Under the pieces are notes generated by a model. That model saw only the letters and a list, made by a program, of their open reading frames with translations. It did not search any database and had not been told where the DNA came from. Below are positions 41,871 through 50,960 of a DNA stretch of 64,000 nucleotides, in pieces. The position numbers and the translations under genes were made by a program. Within the stretch, counting starts at the first letter, position 1, and every line of letters starts with the position of its first letter. Source of the stretch: CAYTLW01 sp964438735 (GTDB lineage Bacteria > Myxococcota_A > UBA9042); assembly GCA_964438735.1 (NCBI GenBank), contig CAYTLW010000009.1, positions 50,101 to 114,100 of the forward strand, given 5' to 3'.

Positions 41871-42545
41871 CTACTTGTTGCCGCCACCAGCCGAGGCCAT
41901 GGCCTCTTCGTGCTTGCCGACGTCTTCGGGCATCAGGAACATCGGGAACTCGGCGGTGCCGTTGATGCCGCCCTTGTCGACCTTGAACTTGGCCTCGTCG
42001 ATGGCCGAGCGCACGCACGTCAGGTATTTCGGATCGGTGAACTGCGTCTCTTTGAGGTAGAGCTCACCGGTACCGGCCTGACCCGCCTCGCCGCTGCGCA
42101 CACGGATGCGCATCAGCATGCGGCCCTTGGCCTGCGGGGCGCGCGAGCGGAGCTCGGCGTAGCAGCCACGGATCTTGGGGAAGAGCGTGCGAATGGCCAT
42201 CTCGGCGGTGACCTCGTCGAGCTCGCCTTCGACCTGCACCTTGCCGTGGGCCTTGGTGGGCACGGCCGTCTCGGCCAGCGCCGGCAGATCGAGCTTGGGC
42301 AACTGGCCCGGGAGCTTGAGATCTTTGGCCGCTTCCTCGTCGGTAGCCTCGGGGCTGTCGTCGTCCCGCGTGACCACGGGCGCCTTCTTGGTGCCCGCCG
42401 CTTCTTCGCCTGCGGGGGCCTTGGCGGCCTGGTCGGCTGGCTTGACGGCGGCGTCGCCCTTGGGGCCATCGGACATGCCGAAGATGACGTAGCCCAGGCA
42501 CGCCACCACGAACACCACCAGGACGATGATGACTGGCTTCTTCAT
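41871..42545 (-). CDS. AgmX/PglI-type single-span membrane protein
   Basis: 224 residues with one N-terminal membrane span (VIIVLVVFVVACLGYVIFG) followed by a Pro/Ala/Lys/Asp linker and a C-terminal domain. The latter, from about residue 105 (KVQVEGELDEVTAEMAIRTL, FPKIRGCYAELRSRAP, GRMLMRIRV, YLTCVRSAIDEAKF), matches the TonB-like C-terminal domain of myxococcal AgmX/PglI proteins, with its pair of cysteines around the GCY and TCV positions. These proteins are linked to gliding motility or envelope energy coupling in Myxococcota. The ATG has GGAGG upstream. Confidence 0.72.
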   Translation of the reverse strand: MKKPVIIVLVVFVVACLGYVIFGMSDGPKGDAAVKPADQAAKAPAGEEAAGTKKAPVVTRDDDSPEATDEEAAKDLKLPGQLPKLDLPALAETAVPTKAHGKVQVEGELDEVTAEMAIRTLFPKIRGCYAELRSRAPQAKGRMLMRIRVRSGEAGQAGTGELYLKETQFTDPKYLTCVRSAIDEAKFKVDKGGINGTAEFPMFLMPEDVGKHEEAMASAGGGNK

Positions 42546-42659
42546 GGTTGATTCCTCCCTGTTGGGGGCAACATGTCGGGGCCCCCGGCCGGCCCATCTG
42601 GTGAGCCGGTTGTCGTGCGCGAACCGCCGCTGTGTCGCGACGGGTCATGCCGCGCGCGC

Positions 42660-42989
42660 TCAGACGTGCTTGTCGAGCAGCCCGGCGATGAAAGGCTTGG
42701 GACGCGCGCCGAGCACCTGCTCGACGACCTCGCCTCCCTTGAAGACCATCAAGGTCGGGATCGAGGCGATGCCGAAGCGACGCGCCAGTTCCCCTTCCTT
42801 GTCGATGTCGACCTTGCCGATCCGGGCTTTGCCGTCGTAGTCGTCGGCCAGCTGGTTCACGATGGGGGCCACCGCGCGGCAAGGGCCGCACCACACTGCC
42901 CAGAAGTCCAGCAGCACGGGAACGTCCGAATCCAAGACCTCGGACTGGAAGTTTCCGGTCGTTACGGTGAGCACATTATCGCCTGCCAT
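42660..42989 (-). CDS. trxA: Thioredoxin
   Basis: 109 residues, cytoplasmic. The active site is WCGPC with Cys34 and Cys37, preceded by LLDFWAV and followed by the cis-proline loop SIPTLMVFKGG; DIDKEGELARRFGI is also typical. It reduces protein disulfides using thioredoxin reductase, which is not in the window. GGAG stands 6 bases before the ATG. Confidence 0.95.
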   Translation of the reverse strand: MAGDNVLTVTTGNFQSEVLDSDVPVLLDFWAVWCGPCRAVAPIVNQLADDYDGKARIGKVDIDKEGELARRFGIASIPTLMVFKGGEVVEQVLGARPKPFIAGLLDKHV

Positions 42990-43025
42990 GTCGTCTCCTT
43001 AAGGTTTCGTCTGCTGCCCGCGAGC

Positions 43026-43048
43026 GGCGGGGCTTGTTGCGCCCCGCC
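43026..43048. terminator. Strong GC hairpin between the paralogue pair and trxA
   Basis: Perfect 8-bp stem GGCGGGGC/GCCCCGCC with loop TTGTTGC. It lies past the stop of the gene ending at 43124 and before trxA, both on the minus strand. No T-run follows, so termination would be atypical; it could also protect the 3' end. Confidence 0.35.
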
Positions 43049-43123
43049 AGCGGCCTGTCGGGCATGCGGACGCGAGAGATTAGGTTGCAATCGGGGCGCG
43101 CGCAAGGTCCGGCCGACCGTCGA

Positions 43124-44011
43124 TCAGCCGCCCAGCCCGGGCCCGAGTCCCGGACCGCCGGGAGGCAACGCGGCGATGGGCACCCGAACGACGTCGCCAT
43201 GTTCCGGCCGACTCGGGATGCAGAATCGCTCGCCGGATTCGATGCGATCCTGCAGCGCGCGCATGGCCGCTTCGTCGCGGCCATCGACCCAGAATGAAAC
43301 GGGCGGCCGCTCCAATTGAACGCTCGGATCGCCCATGGACGAGCGCAATTTGGCCTCGTTCACATCGAAGCCGTAGGTCAAGGTCTGCAGCTCGGAGTGG
43401 GCCGGCGTCCAGGCGGTTGCCAACTGCAGCGGACCGAACTTGCTGTGGATGAAGAGCGCCTTGCTCAGCCACTGGGTGGCCCCCCAGAACCACTGCATGC
43501 GGAAGCAGCGCACGGCCAGCCCCTTGGTGATGCTGCCCAGGCCGCGCAGATCGATGCCGGTCAGGCCCTCGGCGCGCAGCACAGGGGCCAGCGAGGCCAG
43601 GTTGTGGCCGAACCAGACACCGCGATTGGCCATGGGGATGGCCACGTACATGGAAAGGGGCACCAGCCCGTCGTAGTCGGCGGGGATGGAAAAGAGCGAC
43701 CTGGCCGCGGGCCACAGGGTTGCCGCGGGCCGCGCGAGCCCGAAGATGGCGCCCGGCAACTCGGCGCAGTCGTAAAAGACCCACTTGGGCATGGGCATTC
43801 CCTCGGGACCGAAAGTAAGCCCGTCGAGACGGTGCAGCAGATCGAGGAAGAACCCGGACGAGGTGCGCAGCGGATCGATGATCTGGTCGGGCGACAGCTG
43901 CAGACCAAACGGGCAGAGGTCGAGGCCGACCTGGTTGGCCGGGGTGGCCACCACGTAGGGCACCAACTCCTCGATCAGGGCGTCGTTGCGGGTCTGGAAG
44001 GGCAGCGTCAT
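43124..44011 (-). CDS. Protein of unknown function, second of a tandem paralogue pair
   Basis: 295 residues from ATG 44011, whose ATGA overlaps the upstream paralogue's stop. No family is recognised. The block shared with the paralogue includes QIIDPLR, LTFGPEGMPMPKWVFYDCAE, LPGAIFGL, ADYDGLVPLSMYVAIPM, and WGATQWLSKALFIHSKFGPLQ. No signal peptide or membrane span is evident, so it is probably cytoplasmic. The C-terminus ends in a Gly/Pro-rich stretch. The conserved Tyr-Asp-Cys is a candidate functional site, but this is speculative. Confidence 0.6.
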   Translation of the reverse strand: MTLPFQTRNDALIEELVPYVVATPANQVGLDLCPFGLQLSPDQIIDPLRTSSGFFLDLLHRLDGLTFGPEGMPMPKWVFYDCAELPGAIFGLARPAATLWPAARSLFSIPADYDGLVPLSMYVAIPMANRGVWFGHNLASLAPVLRAEGLTGIDLRGLGSITKGLAVRCFRMQWFWGATQWLSKALFIHSKFGPLQLATAWTPAHSELQTLTYGFDVNEAKLRSSMGDPSVQLERPPVSFWVDGRDEAAMRALQDRIESGERFCIPSRPEHGDVVRVPIAALPPGGPGLGPGLGG

Positions 44012-44883
44012 GAGCGCTCCCCATCGTCGGGCGCCGATCGATGCAACGCGATGCGGATGTGGGCGCCGTATGTGGTGGGATGGCCAACGACCTGCACACA
44101 CCAGCCGGCCTCGATGTCGCGCTGCAGCTCGCGGAGTTCGTGCACATTATCCAGGTCGAGTACGGCGTTGGGCGGCGGCGCGTGCGGGCTGACCCGCGGC
44201 GAGGCCAACACCGAGTCCAGGTGTTGTTGTTGGATCGGGATGCGGAAGCTGAGCGTGCGCGGCAGGGTGTGGGCCGGTGTGTAGGCGGTGACCAGCTCGA
44301 TGGGTCCCAGGTCCACGTAGACGGCCAGTTTGGGCGAACGCCACTGGGTGGTGCCGTACAGGGTCTGAATGGGAAAGACGCTCAACCCCATCACCAGGGT
44401 CAGCTTGAAGACGCCGGGCGGGGCCATGCCCGGAGAGACCTGGTTGATGCCGCCCATGGAGTACATCAGCCAGGTGTCGGAGATGGGCCCGTCATGATCG
44501 GCGAAGCCCTCCAGCATGGGGATAGCGATGAACTGGGTCACCGGCACCAGGCCGTCGTAGCCGGCGGGCACCTTCATGGCCTCCAGCGCCCACGGCTCCA
44601 GCTGGCTGACGCGCATACCCAAACCAAAGACGGCCCCAGGCATCACTGCGCAGTCGTAGAACACCCAGTCGGGCATCTGCATGCCGTAGGGACCATAGGT
44701 CAGCCGGTCGACCAGGCGCATCATGCCGAGCATGCCTTCGTAACGACGCAGCTGCGGATCGATGATGTTGCCCTCTGGGATGTCGATGCCCAGGGGCGAA
44801 CGGTCGAGGTGATCCTGGATGCCGCGATGGGCAATCAGAAAGGGCTCGCAACGCTTGAGGATGTCCGCGTAGTTGTAGAGCAC
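44008..44883 (-). CDS. Protein of unknown function, first of a tandem paralogue pair
   Basis: 291 residues from GTG 44883. This start is chosen because it aligns the N-terminus with the paralogue and has AGGGA upstream; a TTG at 44973 would add 30 residues that lack a counterpart. Shared positions include NIIDP, LTYGPYGMQMPDWVFYDCAV, MPGAVFGL, AGYDGLVPVTQFIAIPM and YGTTQWRSPKLAVYVDLGPIE. About one third of residues look identical across the pair. The conserved GMxMPxWVFYDCA motif would identify relatives. No function can be assigned; the four-base overlap suggests the two products act together, perhaps as a heterodimer. Confidence 0.6.
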   Translation of the reverse strand: MLYNYADILKRCEPFLIAHRGIQDHLDRSPLGIDIPEGNIIDPQLRRYEGMLGMMRLVDRLTYGPYGMQMPDWVFYDCAVMPGAVFGLGMRVSQLEPWALEAMKVPAGYDGLVPVTQFIAIPMLEGFADHDGPISDTWLMYSMGGINQVSPGMAPPGVFKLTLVMGLSVFPIQTLYGTTQWRSPKLAVYVDLGPIELVTAYTPAHTLPRTLSFRIPIQQQHLDSVLASPRVSPHAPPPNAVLDLDNVHELRELQRDIEAGWCVQVVGHPTTYGAHIRIALHRSAPDDGERS

Positions 44884-45029
44884 GTCGAGGGTCCCTGAAG
44901 CTGGCCGGCCGCCGCCCTCGCAGGGCGCTGGCCAGCGAACGGCGATGGTGTCGGTTGATGGACGACTGCGCAAGACCCACAGCCCGAGGCCAGGGGCGTG
45001 ACCTGGGGCAGCCTGCGCGCGCGCGGGTG

Positions 45030-45058
45030 ATGACTGGCGCCCGACGCTGCGCTATAAC
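45030..45058 (+). promoter_or_regulatory. Promoter predicting a leaderless trmB transcript
   Basis: ATGACT (45030-45035), 17-base spacer, TATAAC (45053-45058). The expected transcription start, 6-7 bases past the -10, is within a few bases of ATG 45069, and no ribosome-binding site precedes that ATG. Confidence 0.5.
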
Positions 45059-45068
45059 GCGCTGCGGC

Positions 45069-45809
45069 ATGGCGTATCGCGACTTCAATCAACTCGAAGG
45101 GGACCAACGGGCACACGCCGAGCGGCGCGGGATGCGCCAGGCGCGCCTGGTGGGCGGTTCCATCGACATGCGCCGCAAGCATGGTCGGCCGGCGAATCTG
45201 GCAGGTCGCTGGGTCTTCGACCCGGTATTTCGAAGCGAAGATCTCGAGCGCTTGCAGCGGTGGTGTGACCCGTCCGATCCCCGACCGCTGGTGGTGGAGA
45301 TCGGCTTCCAGCGGGCTCGTTTCGCGCGCGCCTTCTGTGCCCAGAACCCCAACGTGCGCTACATGGGCTTCGAGGTCCGGCGAAAGTTCTGCGAAGACGC
45401 CGACGCGTGGCTGGACAAGGGCCACATCGAGAACGCCCGCCTGGCCCTGGTGGACGCGCGCGAGGCCCTGCCGCTGCTGCTCCAGCCGGCGAGCCTGGAT
45501 GCGTTGTTCGCCTTCTTCCCCGACCCCTGGTGGAAGAAGAAACACATCAAGAAGCGGCTGGCCACCACCGATTTTGCCGTGGATGCGGCCGATTGGCTGC
45601 GCGACGGCGGACGGTTGCTGGTCAAGACAGACGTGTCCGGTTACGCCGACTGGGCCGAGGGTCAGATGCGGGCGGTGCCCACGCTGCATACGCGTCGACT
45701 GCGCGATCCGGGCGCTGATCTGCCGCCCACCCAACGTGAACGACGGTGCGCATTGCGCGACCGCCCGACCTGGGCGATCGAGGGCGTGCGCAGAATTCGG
45801 ATGCCGTAG
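45069..45809 (+). CDS. trmB: tRNA (guanine-N7-)-methyltransferase
   Basis: TrmB methylates G46 in the tRNA variable loop using S-adenosylmethionine. 246 residues from ATG 45069. The SAM site reads VVEIGFQRARFARAF (the first Gly motif is reduced from the usual GxGxG), then YMGFEVRRKFCEDA, and the family signature FFPDPWWKKKH (usually FPDPWPKKRH), and DGGRLLVKTDVSGYADW. A longer N-terminus with MRRKHGRP is typical. The gene ahead is divergent. It is followed after 21 bases by the FeS oxidoreductase gene. Confidence 0.88.
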   Translation: MAYRDFNQLEGDQRAHAERRGMRQARLVGGSIDMRRKHGRPANLAGRWVFDPVFRSEDLERLQRWCDPSDPRPLVVEIGFQRARFARAFCAQNPNVRYMGFEVRRKFCEDADAWLDKGHIENARLALVDAREALPLLLQPASLDALFAFFPDPWWKKKHIKKRLATTDFAVDAADWLRDGGRLLVKTDVSGYADWAEGQMRAVPTLHTRRLRDPGADLPPTQRERRCALRDRPTWAIEGVRRIRMP

Positions 45810-45830
45810 GGCGTCCGCGAGAGGTTTGGC

Positions 45831-47894
45831 ATGGAGCTCGACTACGGCTATCGCGCGTTGTGGGGCGGTCTGTTGGTATTGATCGGCCTGGGCATCTTCT
45901 CACGCACCATGTACGTGCGCGTGATGTTGCTGAAGGCGGTCAAGCCAGAGACCCGCTGGGACCTCGTCCTGGAGCGGATCAAGCGGCTGGCGCTGATCGG
46001 CGTCGGCCAGGCGAAGATGTTCAAGGAGCAGCGCCCTGGGCTCATGCACGCGCTGACCTTCTGGGGCTTCTGCATTCTGGCGATCCGCACCACGCAGCTC
46101 TACGTGCAGGCCTTCGCGCCGGACTTCTTCCTACCGGGATTGCTGCATCCGACCTATGACTTCCTCAAGGACATCACCGAGCTGGTGGTCCTGGTGGCGG
46201 TCATCGGCTTCTTCCATCGACGCCTGGTGATCAAACCCGAGCGAATCCACTACAGCTTCGAGGCGCTGCTGATCCTCGGCTTCATCGGCGGCCTGATGGT
46301 CACCGACTTCCTCTATGACGGGCTCCATTTCGGTGGCCTCGCCGCAGCCGGCGATCCCAACGCCCTGGCGCAGGTGGCCACCGCGCCCATCGGCGGCATG
46401 TTGCTGGCCAATCTCTTCGCCAGCAGTGGAATAGACCCCGAGGTCCTGCAGTTGGCAGGAGAGGTGAATTACTGGCTGCACCTGCTGATCATCATGGTGT
46501 TCCTCAACCTGCTGCCCATCTCCAAGCACTTCCACGTGATCACCGCCCTGCCCAACGTTTTCCTGAGTGACCTCGAGCCCAAGGGCGCGCTGTCGTTGAT
46601 CGAGGACCTGGAGGACAAGGTGATCGCTGGCGAGTCCCTTGGCATCGGCCGGATCGACGACCTGAACTGGAAGCAGGTGCTCGATCTCTACACCTGTACC
46701 GAATGCGGTCGCTGCCAGGTGAACTGCCCGGCGTGGAATACCGACAAGCCGCTCAATCCAGCGCTGATCATCAAGGATCTGCAGAGTCACTTGTACGACG
46801 AGGCGCCGCGCCTGCTGGCGCTGGCCGAAGAACCCGCCCTGGCGGGCAAACTGACCGAGGCCGAGATCGCCGAGGCCAGCAAGGCCCTGCCGCCCCTCAT
46901 CGCCGCGGTCAACCCGGACGCCATCTGGTCGTGCACCACCTGCCGTTCGTGCACCGAGCAATGCCCCGTCACCATCGAGCACGTGGACAAGATCGTCGGC
47001 ATCCGCCGCCACCTGATGCTCAGCCGCAACGAGTTCCCGCCTGAGCTGAAGATCACGCTCAAGAACCTGGAGAACAAGTCCAACCCGTGGGGTCTGTCCA
47101 GCGGCAAGCGAGCGGCATGGGCCAAGAAGCGCAAGGATGTGCCCACGCTCAAGGACAACCCCAATCCCGAGTGGCTCTACTACGTGGGCTGCGCCGGTTC
47201 GTTCGACGATCGCGCCAAGAAGGTGACCGAAGCCGTGGTGAAGATCCTCAACGCCGCCAAGGTGGACTTCGCCATCATCGGCAAGAAGGAAAAGTGCTCC
47301 GGTGATCCGGCCCGCCGTATGGGCCATGAGTACCTCTTCCAGGAGCAGGCCACCGCCAACATCGAGGTGATGAATAAGTTCGAGGTCAAGAAGGTCATCA
47401 CCACCTGCCCGCACTGCTTCAACACCATCAAGAACGAGTACCCGCAGCTCGGCGGCAACTTCGAGGTCATCCACCACAGCCAGCTGATCTGGCGCCTGGT
47501 CGGCGAGGGTCGGCTCGACTTCAAAACCGCCGCACGCCTGCGTTTGACCTATCACGATAGCTGCTACCTGGGTCGCTACAACGACGTCTACGAAGATCCC
47601 CGGCAGGCGCTCGAGGCGGTGCCCGGCGTGGAGCTGGTCGAGATGGAGCGCACCCGCAAGATGGGCATGTGCTGCGGCGCCGGCGGCGCCCGCATGTTCA
47701 TGGAGGAGCAGATCGGCACCCGCGTCAATCACCTGCGGGTGGACCAGGCCATGGAGACCGAGCCCGAGGTCGTGGCCGTCTCCTGTCCCTTCTGCCTGAC
47801 CATGGTCAAAGACGGTCTGCGCGAGAAGGAGATCGATGACGTGCAGGCGCGCGACATCGCCGAGATCGTCGCCGACGCCCTCAACGACGGCTGA
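45831..47894 (+). CDS. Membrane FeS oxidoreductase, FadF / ETF:quinone oxidoreductase type
   Basis: 687 residues. The N-terminal ~270 are membrane-embedded, resembling the NarI-type cytochrome b subunit (LLVLIGLGIFSRTMYV, HALTFWGFCILAIRT, LVVLVAVIGFFH, LIIMVFLNLLPISKHFHV). Two 4Fe-4S motifs follow: CTECGRCQVNCP and CTTCRSCTEQCP. Then two CCG domains: CAGSF ... CPHCFNT and SCYLGRYNDVYEDPR ... MCCGAGGARM ... CPFC. The fold is shared with HdrD and GlpC. Large proteins of this kind pass electrons from electron-transfer flavoprotein to menaquinone during acyl-CoA oxidation, which fits the acyl-CoA dehydrogenases at 55.5-59.5 kb; no ETF genes are in the window. Confidence 0.85.
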   Translation: MELDYGYRALWGGLLVLIGLGIFSRTMYVRVMLLKAVKPETRWDLVLERIKRLALIGVGQAKMFKEQRPGLMHALTFWGFCILAIRTTQLYVQAFAPDFFLPGLLHPTYDFLKDITELVVLVAVIGFFHRRLVIKPERIHYSFEALLILGFIGGLMVTDFLYDGLHFGGLAAAGDPNALAQVATAPIGGMLLANLFASSGIDPEVLQLAGEVNYWLHLLIIMVFLNLLPISKHFHVITALPNVFLSDLEPKGALSLIEDLEDKVIAGESLGIGRIDDLNWKQVLDLYTCTECGRCQVNCPAWNTDKPLNPALIIKDLQSHLYDEAPRLLALAEEPALAGKLTEAEIAEASKALPPLIAAVNPDAIWSCTTCRSCTEQCPVTIEHVDKIVGIRRHLMLSRNEFPPELKITLKNLENKSNPWGLSSGKRAAWAKKRKDVPTLKDNPNPEWLYYVGCAGSFDDRAKKVTEAVVKILNAAKVDFAIIGKKEKCSGDPARRMGHEYLFQEQATANIEVMNKFEVKKVITTCPHCFNTIKNEYPQLGGNFEVIHHSQLIWRLVGEGRLDFKTAARLRLTYHDSCYLGRYNDVYEDPRQALEAVPGVELVEMERTRKMGMCCGAGGARMFMEEQIGTRVNHLRVDQAMETEPEVVAVSCPFCLTMVKDGLREKEIDDVQARDIAEIVADALNDG

Positions 47895-50800
47895 TGACAG
47901 ACGTCGATCCCCCGCCCCGCGCCAAGACTCGCCGCAGCTCCGCCCGATGGCGGTTGCTCCTGCTCGTCGCCGGAATCGGCGCCCTCGTGCTGGTCGGCCT
48001 GTGCGCCCTGGGCGGGACCTTCTGGGCCGAGTCGAAGGTTCGAGACAAGCTTGACCAGCTCGCCACCGGGGCCGGCCTGACGCTGAAGGTGGCCGATGTC
48101 TCGGTCAGCCCCCTGGGTGTCGTCGGTATCGAAGACCTGCACCTGGTTCGACCGACCGGCGGCGACGTGATCGCATTCGGCCGAGCCGAGGCGGCCATCT
48201 CACCGCTGCGTGCGCTGGCTGGCAGCCGTCGGCCGGAAATCCTGGAGGTGGAGGATCTGCGCCTGGATGTGCGCGTGGTCGATGGTCGGCCGGCCGAGCT
48301 GCTCGACCTGCTGGCCTCGGCGCGCAAGCTTGTTCGACGGAAGAAAGGCGCTGAACCCCGCGACGTCACCGCCCGCAAGAAGGGCCCCGTACTCATCGTC
48401 CGGGGCGGCGAGGCGCAGCTGCAGCTGGCCGGCCAGGGCGCGGAGTTGTTGCCCAAAGGGCTGCGCACCCACGGCCTGCAGGTGCACCTGGATCCGGATC
48501 GCGGCATCGGCAAGCTGGAGGCGCTGGTCGAGGGCAGTGTGCAGTCCAAGCTACACGCCAAGGTGGTGCCGGCAGCCGGCGATCGACCCGCCCGGGTGGA
48601 AGCCCGCTTCCAGCCCGAGTTCCGCATCGGCCTGCCGCTGAAGGGTCGCGCAGGCAAGTTGATCGACGCGCTCGTGGTCGGCGGGTTCGGCTTCGATACG
48701 CTCGCCGGTCCATCGGTCGATGGCCTGGCGCTGCGCCGTGGCAAGGCGCCAATCCTGCAGATCGCCCACGTGCGCCCGGCCGATGATGGATTCGGCGTGC
48801 GCGCCCAGAAGGTCGCCTTCCAGCTGCCCGGAAAGTGGCTGCTCGAAGCGTTGCCGGACGACAGGCTGGCGGCCGTGCTCGGCAAGGAGGACCTGGCCGG
48901 GACACTGGGCGCCCTGGCCGTGGACCTGGTCAATCCGCTCTCGGGCAGCATGGCCCTGACGGTCAAAGATGGACGGCTGCCCCTGCCCGGCAAGCGCGGC
49001 GCCTTGACGGTCAACAAGGTCGCGTTGCACACGGCCAGGTCGCCCGGCGCCGATCCGCTTCGGGCCATCGAGTCGCTGGAAGTACATGGGCCCGAGCTGA
49101 TGCTGACCTGGCGCGAGGGCTCCCTGGCCACCCTGCCCGGCGGCGAGGTGCTCTACAAACTGGTCGAAGGCGCCCGCTGGGGCAACGCCGCCGAGGCGGA
49201 CGCTGACAAGGAGGCCAAGGTCGAGGAAGAAGCCAAGGGCAAGAAGCGCAAGAAACGCAAGCGGCGACGGCGACGGCGGAAGCCCCGCAAACCGGCGATC
49301 CATGGCGCCATCGCACCCATCGCCCGACTGCTCGCCCAGACGTTGAAGATGGAGAGTTCGCTGCAGGATGCGACTACCGCCTTGGCGCGCTGGCCGGCGC
49401 TGAAGGTGAAGGTGCATGGCGGACGCTTCGGCCTCGTGGAGCCGGCGGCTGAGGGGCCATTCGGCGGCCTGGGCGACCTGTCGATCGACCTGACCCCGCG
49501 GCTGGGCGATGGCGGGCGCGGACTGCTGCTCAGCGCACGCCCATTCGCCAGCGACGGCAAGTGGGAGGCGGCAACGCTGGACTTGCGAGGCGCAGCTGGA
49601 GATCGCCTCGAGCGCGTCACCTGGACCTTGGGAGGCCCTCGCTGGGCCGGAGCGCTGGCCGCCGCGGTCGGGCCCATCGTCGCCGGCGACGGGGCCGAAC
49701 TGCGGCTGAAAGGCGAGCTCAAGCTGGCCAAAGAGGCGCCGGGCCCGGTGGTCCTGACCGATGTGACCATCCGCAAGCTGGGCCTGGAGTGGTGGCGCAT
49801 CGCGCCGCGCCCGATCAATGACCTGGACATCGATTTGAAGCTGCGCCTGAGCGCCGACCGCAAGGCGGGCGGGCTGGACCTGCAGGCGACGGAGATCAAG
49901 CTGGGCGAGGCGTCCTTCACCCTGGGCCTGACGTTGACCGACATTCGCAGTGACGACATCGCCGGCCACCTGCAACTGGCCATGCCGAAACAGGACTGCG
50001 CCAAAGCCGCCGCGGCCCTGCCCGCGAGCGTGCTGCCGACCATCGGCTCCATCACTGCAGAAGGCGAGATCGCCTGGACCTTCGACCTGAGGGTGCCCCT
50101 GCGCAAGCCGTACAAGGGCAAACTCGAGGCCAGCCTGGACGACGAGGCCTGCCAGGTGCTCACTTTCGGCAACGTCGACATCGCCGAGCTGGCCGGCGAC
50201 TTCAAGCGCCCGGTCAACGAGAGCGGCACCATCCTGGAAGACCAGCTCATCGGCCCCAAGAGCGAGTCCTGGGTCCCCCTGGACGACCTGCCCCCGTGGG
50301 TGCCCTACGCCATGATGGCTACCGAAGACGCCGCCTTCTTCCACCATCGCGGGCTGCGCCTGGGGCTGCTCTCACGGGCCATCAAGATGTGCATGGACTA
50401 TGGCCGATTCGTCTACGGCGGCTCGACCATCACCCAGCAGTTGGTCAAGAACCTCTTCCTGACCCGCGACAAATACCTGATGCGCAAGTTCGAAGAGCTG
50501 CTCATCGTCTGGCACATGGAACGCAACCTCATGGCCAAGGCGAAGCTCGAAGACGACGAGGATCCCACCCGAGCGACCAAGGATCGCATCATGGAGCTGT
50601 ACATCAATGGCATCGAGTTCGGGCCGCAGCTCTACGGCGTCGTGCGGGCGGCCGAGGCCTACTTCGCCAAACCTGCCGCCGAACTGACCCCGCTGGAGTC
50701 CGCCTTCCTGGCCGCCAACAAGCCCTGCCCGAAATGTGGCCACAAGCGATTCACGACGCAGAAATGGACGCCATGGTGGCAAGAGCGGATGGTCGGAATC

Positions 50801-50938
50801 ATGAAGCGCATGCGCAAGGACGGCATCATCTCCGATGAGCAGTTCATCGCCGAGGCGCCCTACGTGCCGCGTTTTGTGGGCTGGCCGCAGACGGAGGCGG
50901 AGACGTCGGAACCGGATGTGGGCGGGGTGGAGGAGTAG
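47894..50938 (+). CDS. Monofunctional peptidoglycan glycosyltransferase (GT51) fused to a long AsmA-like region
   Basis: 1014 residues; the start shares one base with the upstream stop (TGATG). One N-terminal membrane span (LLLLVAGIGALVLVGLCAL) is followed by ~720 periplasmic residues of AsmA-like beta repeats (LKVADVSVSPLGVVGIEDLHL, ILEVEDLRLDV) with a Lys/Arg-rich insert near 440-465. The C-terminal ~230 residues are a GT51 domain: catalytic Glu in MATEDAAFFHHRG, GGSTITQQLVKNLFL, RKFEELLIVWHME and KDRIMELYINGIEFG. No transpeptidase domain is present. GT51 polymerises lipid II into glycan strands. A CPKCGHKRF loop near the end is unusual. Fusion of AsmA-like and GT51 parts in one chain is the notable point. 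Confidence 0.85.
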   Translation: MTDVDPPPRAKTRRSSARWRLLLLVAGIGALVLVGLCALGGTFWAESKVRDKLDQLATGAGLTLKVADVSVSPLGVVGIEDLHLVRPTGGDVIAFGRAEAAISPLRALAGSRRPEILEVEDLRLDVRVVDGRPAELLDLLASARKLVRRKKGAEPRDVTARKKGPVLIVRGGEAQLQLAGQGAELLPKGLRTHGLQVHLDPDRGIGKLEALVEGSVQSKLHAKVVPAAGDRPARVEARFQPEFRIGLPLKGRAGKLIDALVVGGFGFDTLAGPSVDGLALRRGKAPILQIAHVRPADDGFGVRAQKVAFQLPGKWLLEALPDDRLAAVLGKEDLAGTLGALAVDLVNPLSGSMALTVKDGRLPLPGKRGALTVNKVALHTARSPGADPLRAIESLEVHGPELMLTWREGSLATLPGGEVLYKLVEGARWGNAAEADADKEAKVEEEAKGKKRKKRKRRRRRRKPRKPAIHGAIAPIARLLAQTLKMESSLQDATTALARWPALKVKVHGGRFGLVEPAAEGPFGGLGDLSIDLTPRLGDGGRGLLLSARPFASDGKWEAATLDLRGAAGDRLERVTWTLGGPRWAGALAAAVGPIVAGDGAELRLKGELKLAKEAPGPVVLTDVTIRKLGLEWWRIAPRPINDLDIDLKLRLSADRKAGGLDLQATEIKLGEASFTLGLTLTDIRSDDIAGHLQLAMPKQDCAKAAAALPASVLPTIGSITAEGEIAWTFDLRVPLRKPYKGKLEASLDDEACQVLTFGNVDIAELAGDFKRPVNESGTILEDQLIGPKSESWVPLDDLPPWVPYAMMATEDAAFFHHRGLRLGLLSRAIKMCMDYGRFVYGGSTITQQLVKNLFLTRDKYLMRKFEELLIVWHMERNLMAKAKLEDDEDPTRATKDRIMELYINGIEFGPQLYGVVRAAEAYFAKPAAELTPLESAFLAANKPCPKCGHKRFTTQKWTPWWQERMVGIMKRMRKDGIISDEQFIAEAPYVPRFVGWPQTEAETSEPDVGGVEE

Positions 50939-50960
50939 CGGCGCCAGAGCCGAGCGCTGC

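Noticed and set aside
48551..50347. Antisense open frame across the AsmA-GT51 gene
   Set aside because: No domain or start signal; the sense strand encodes a full GT51 motif set.
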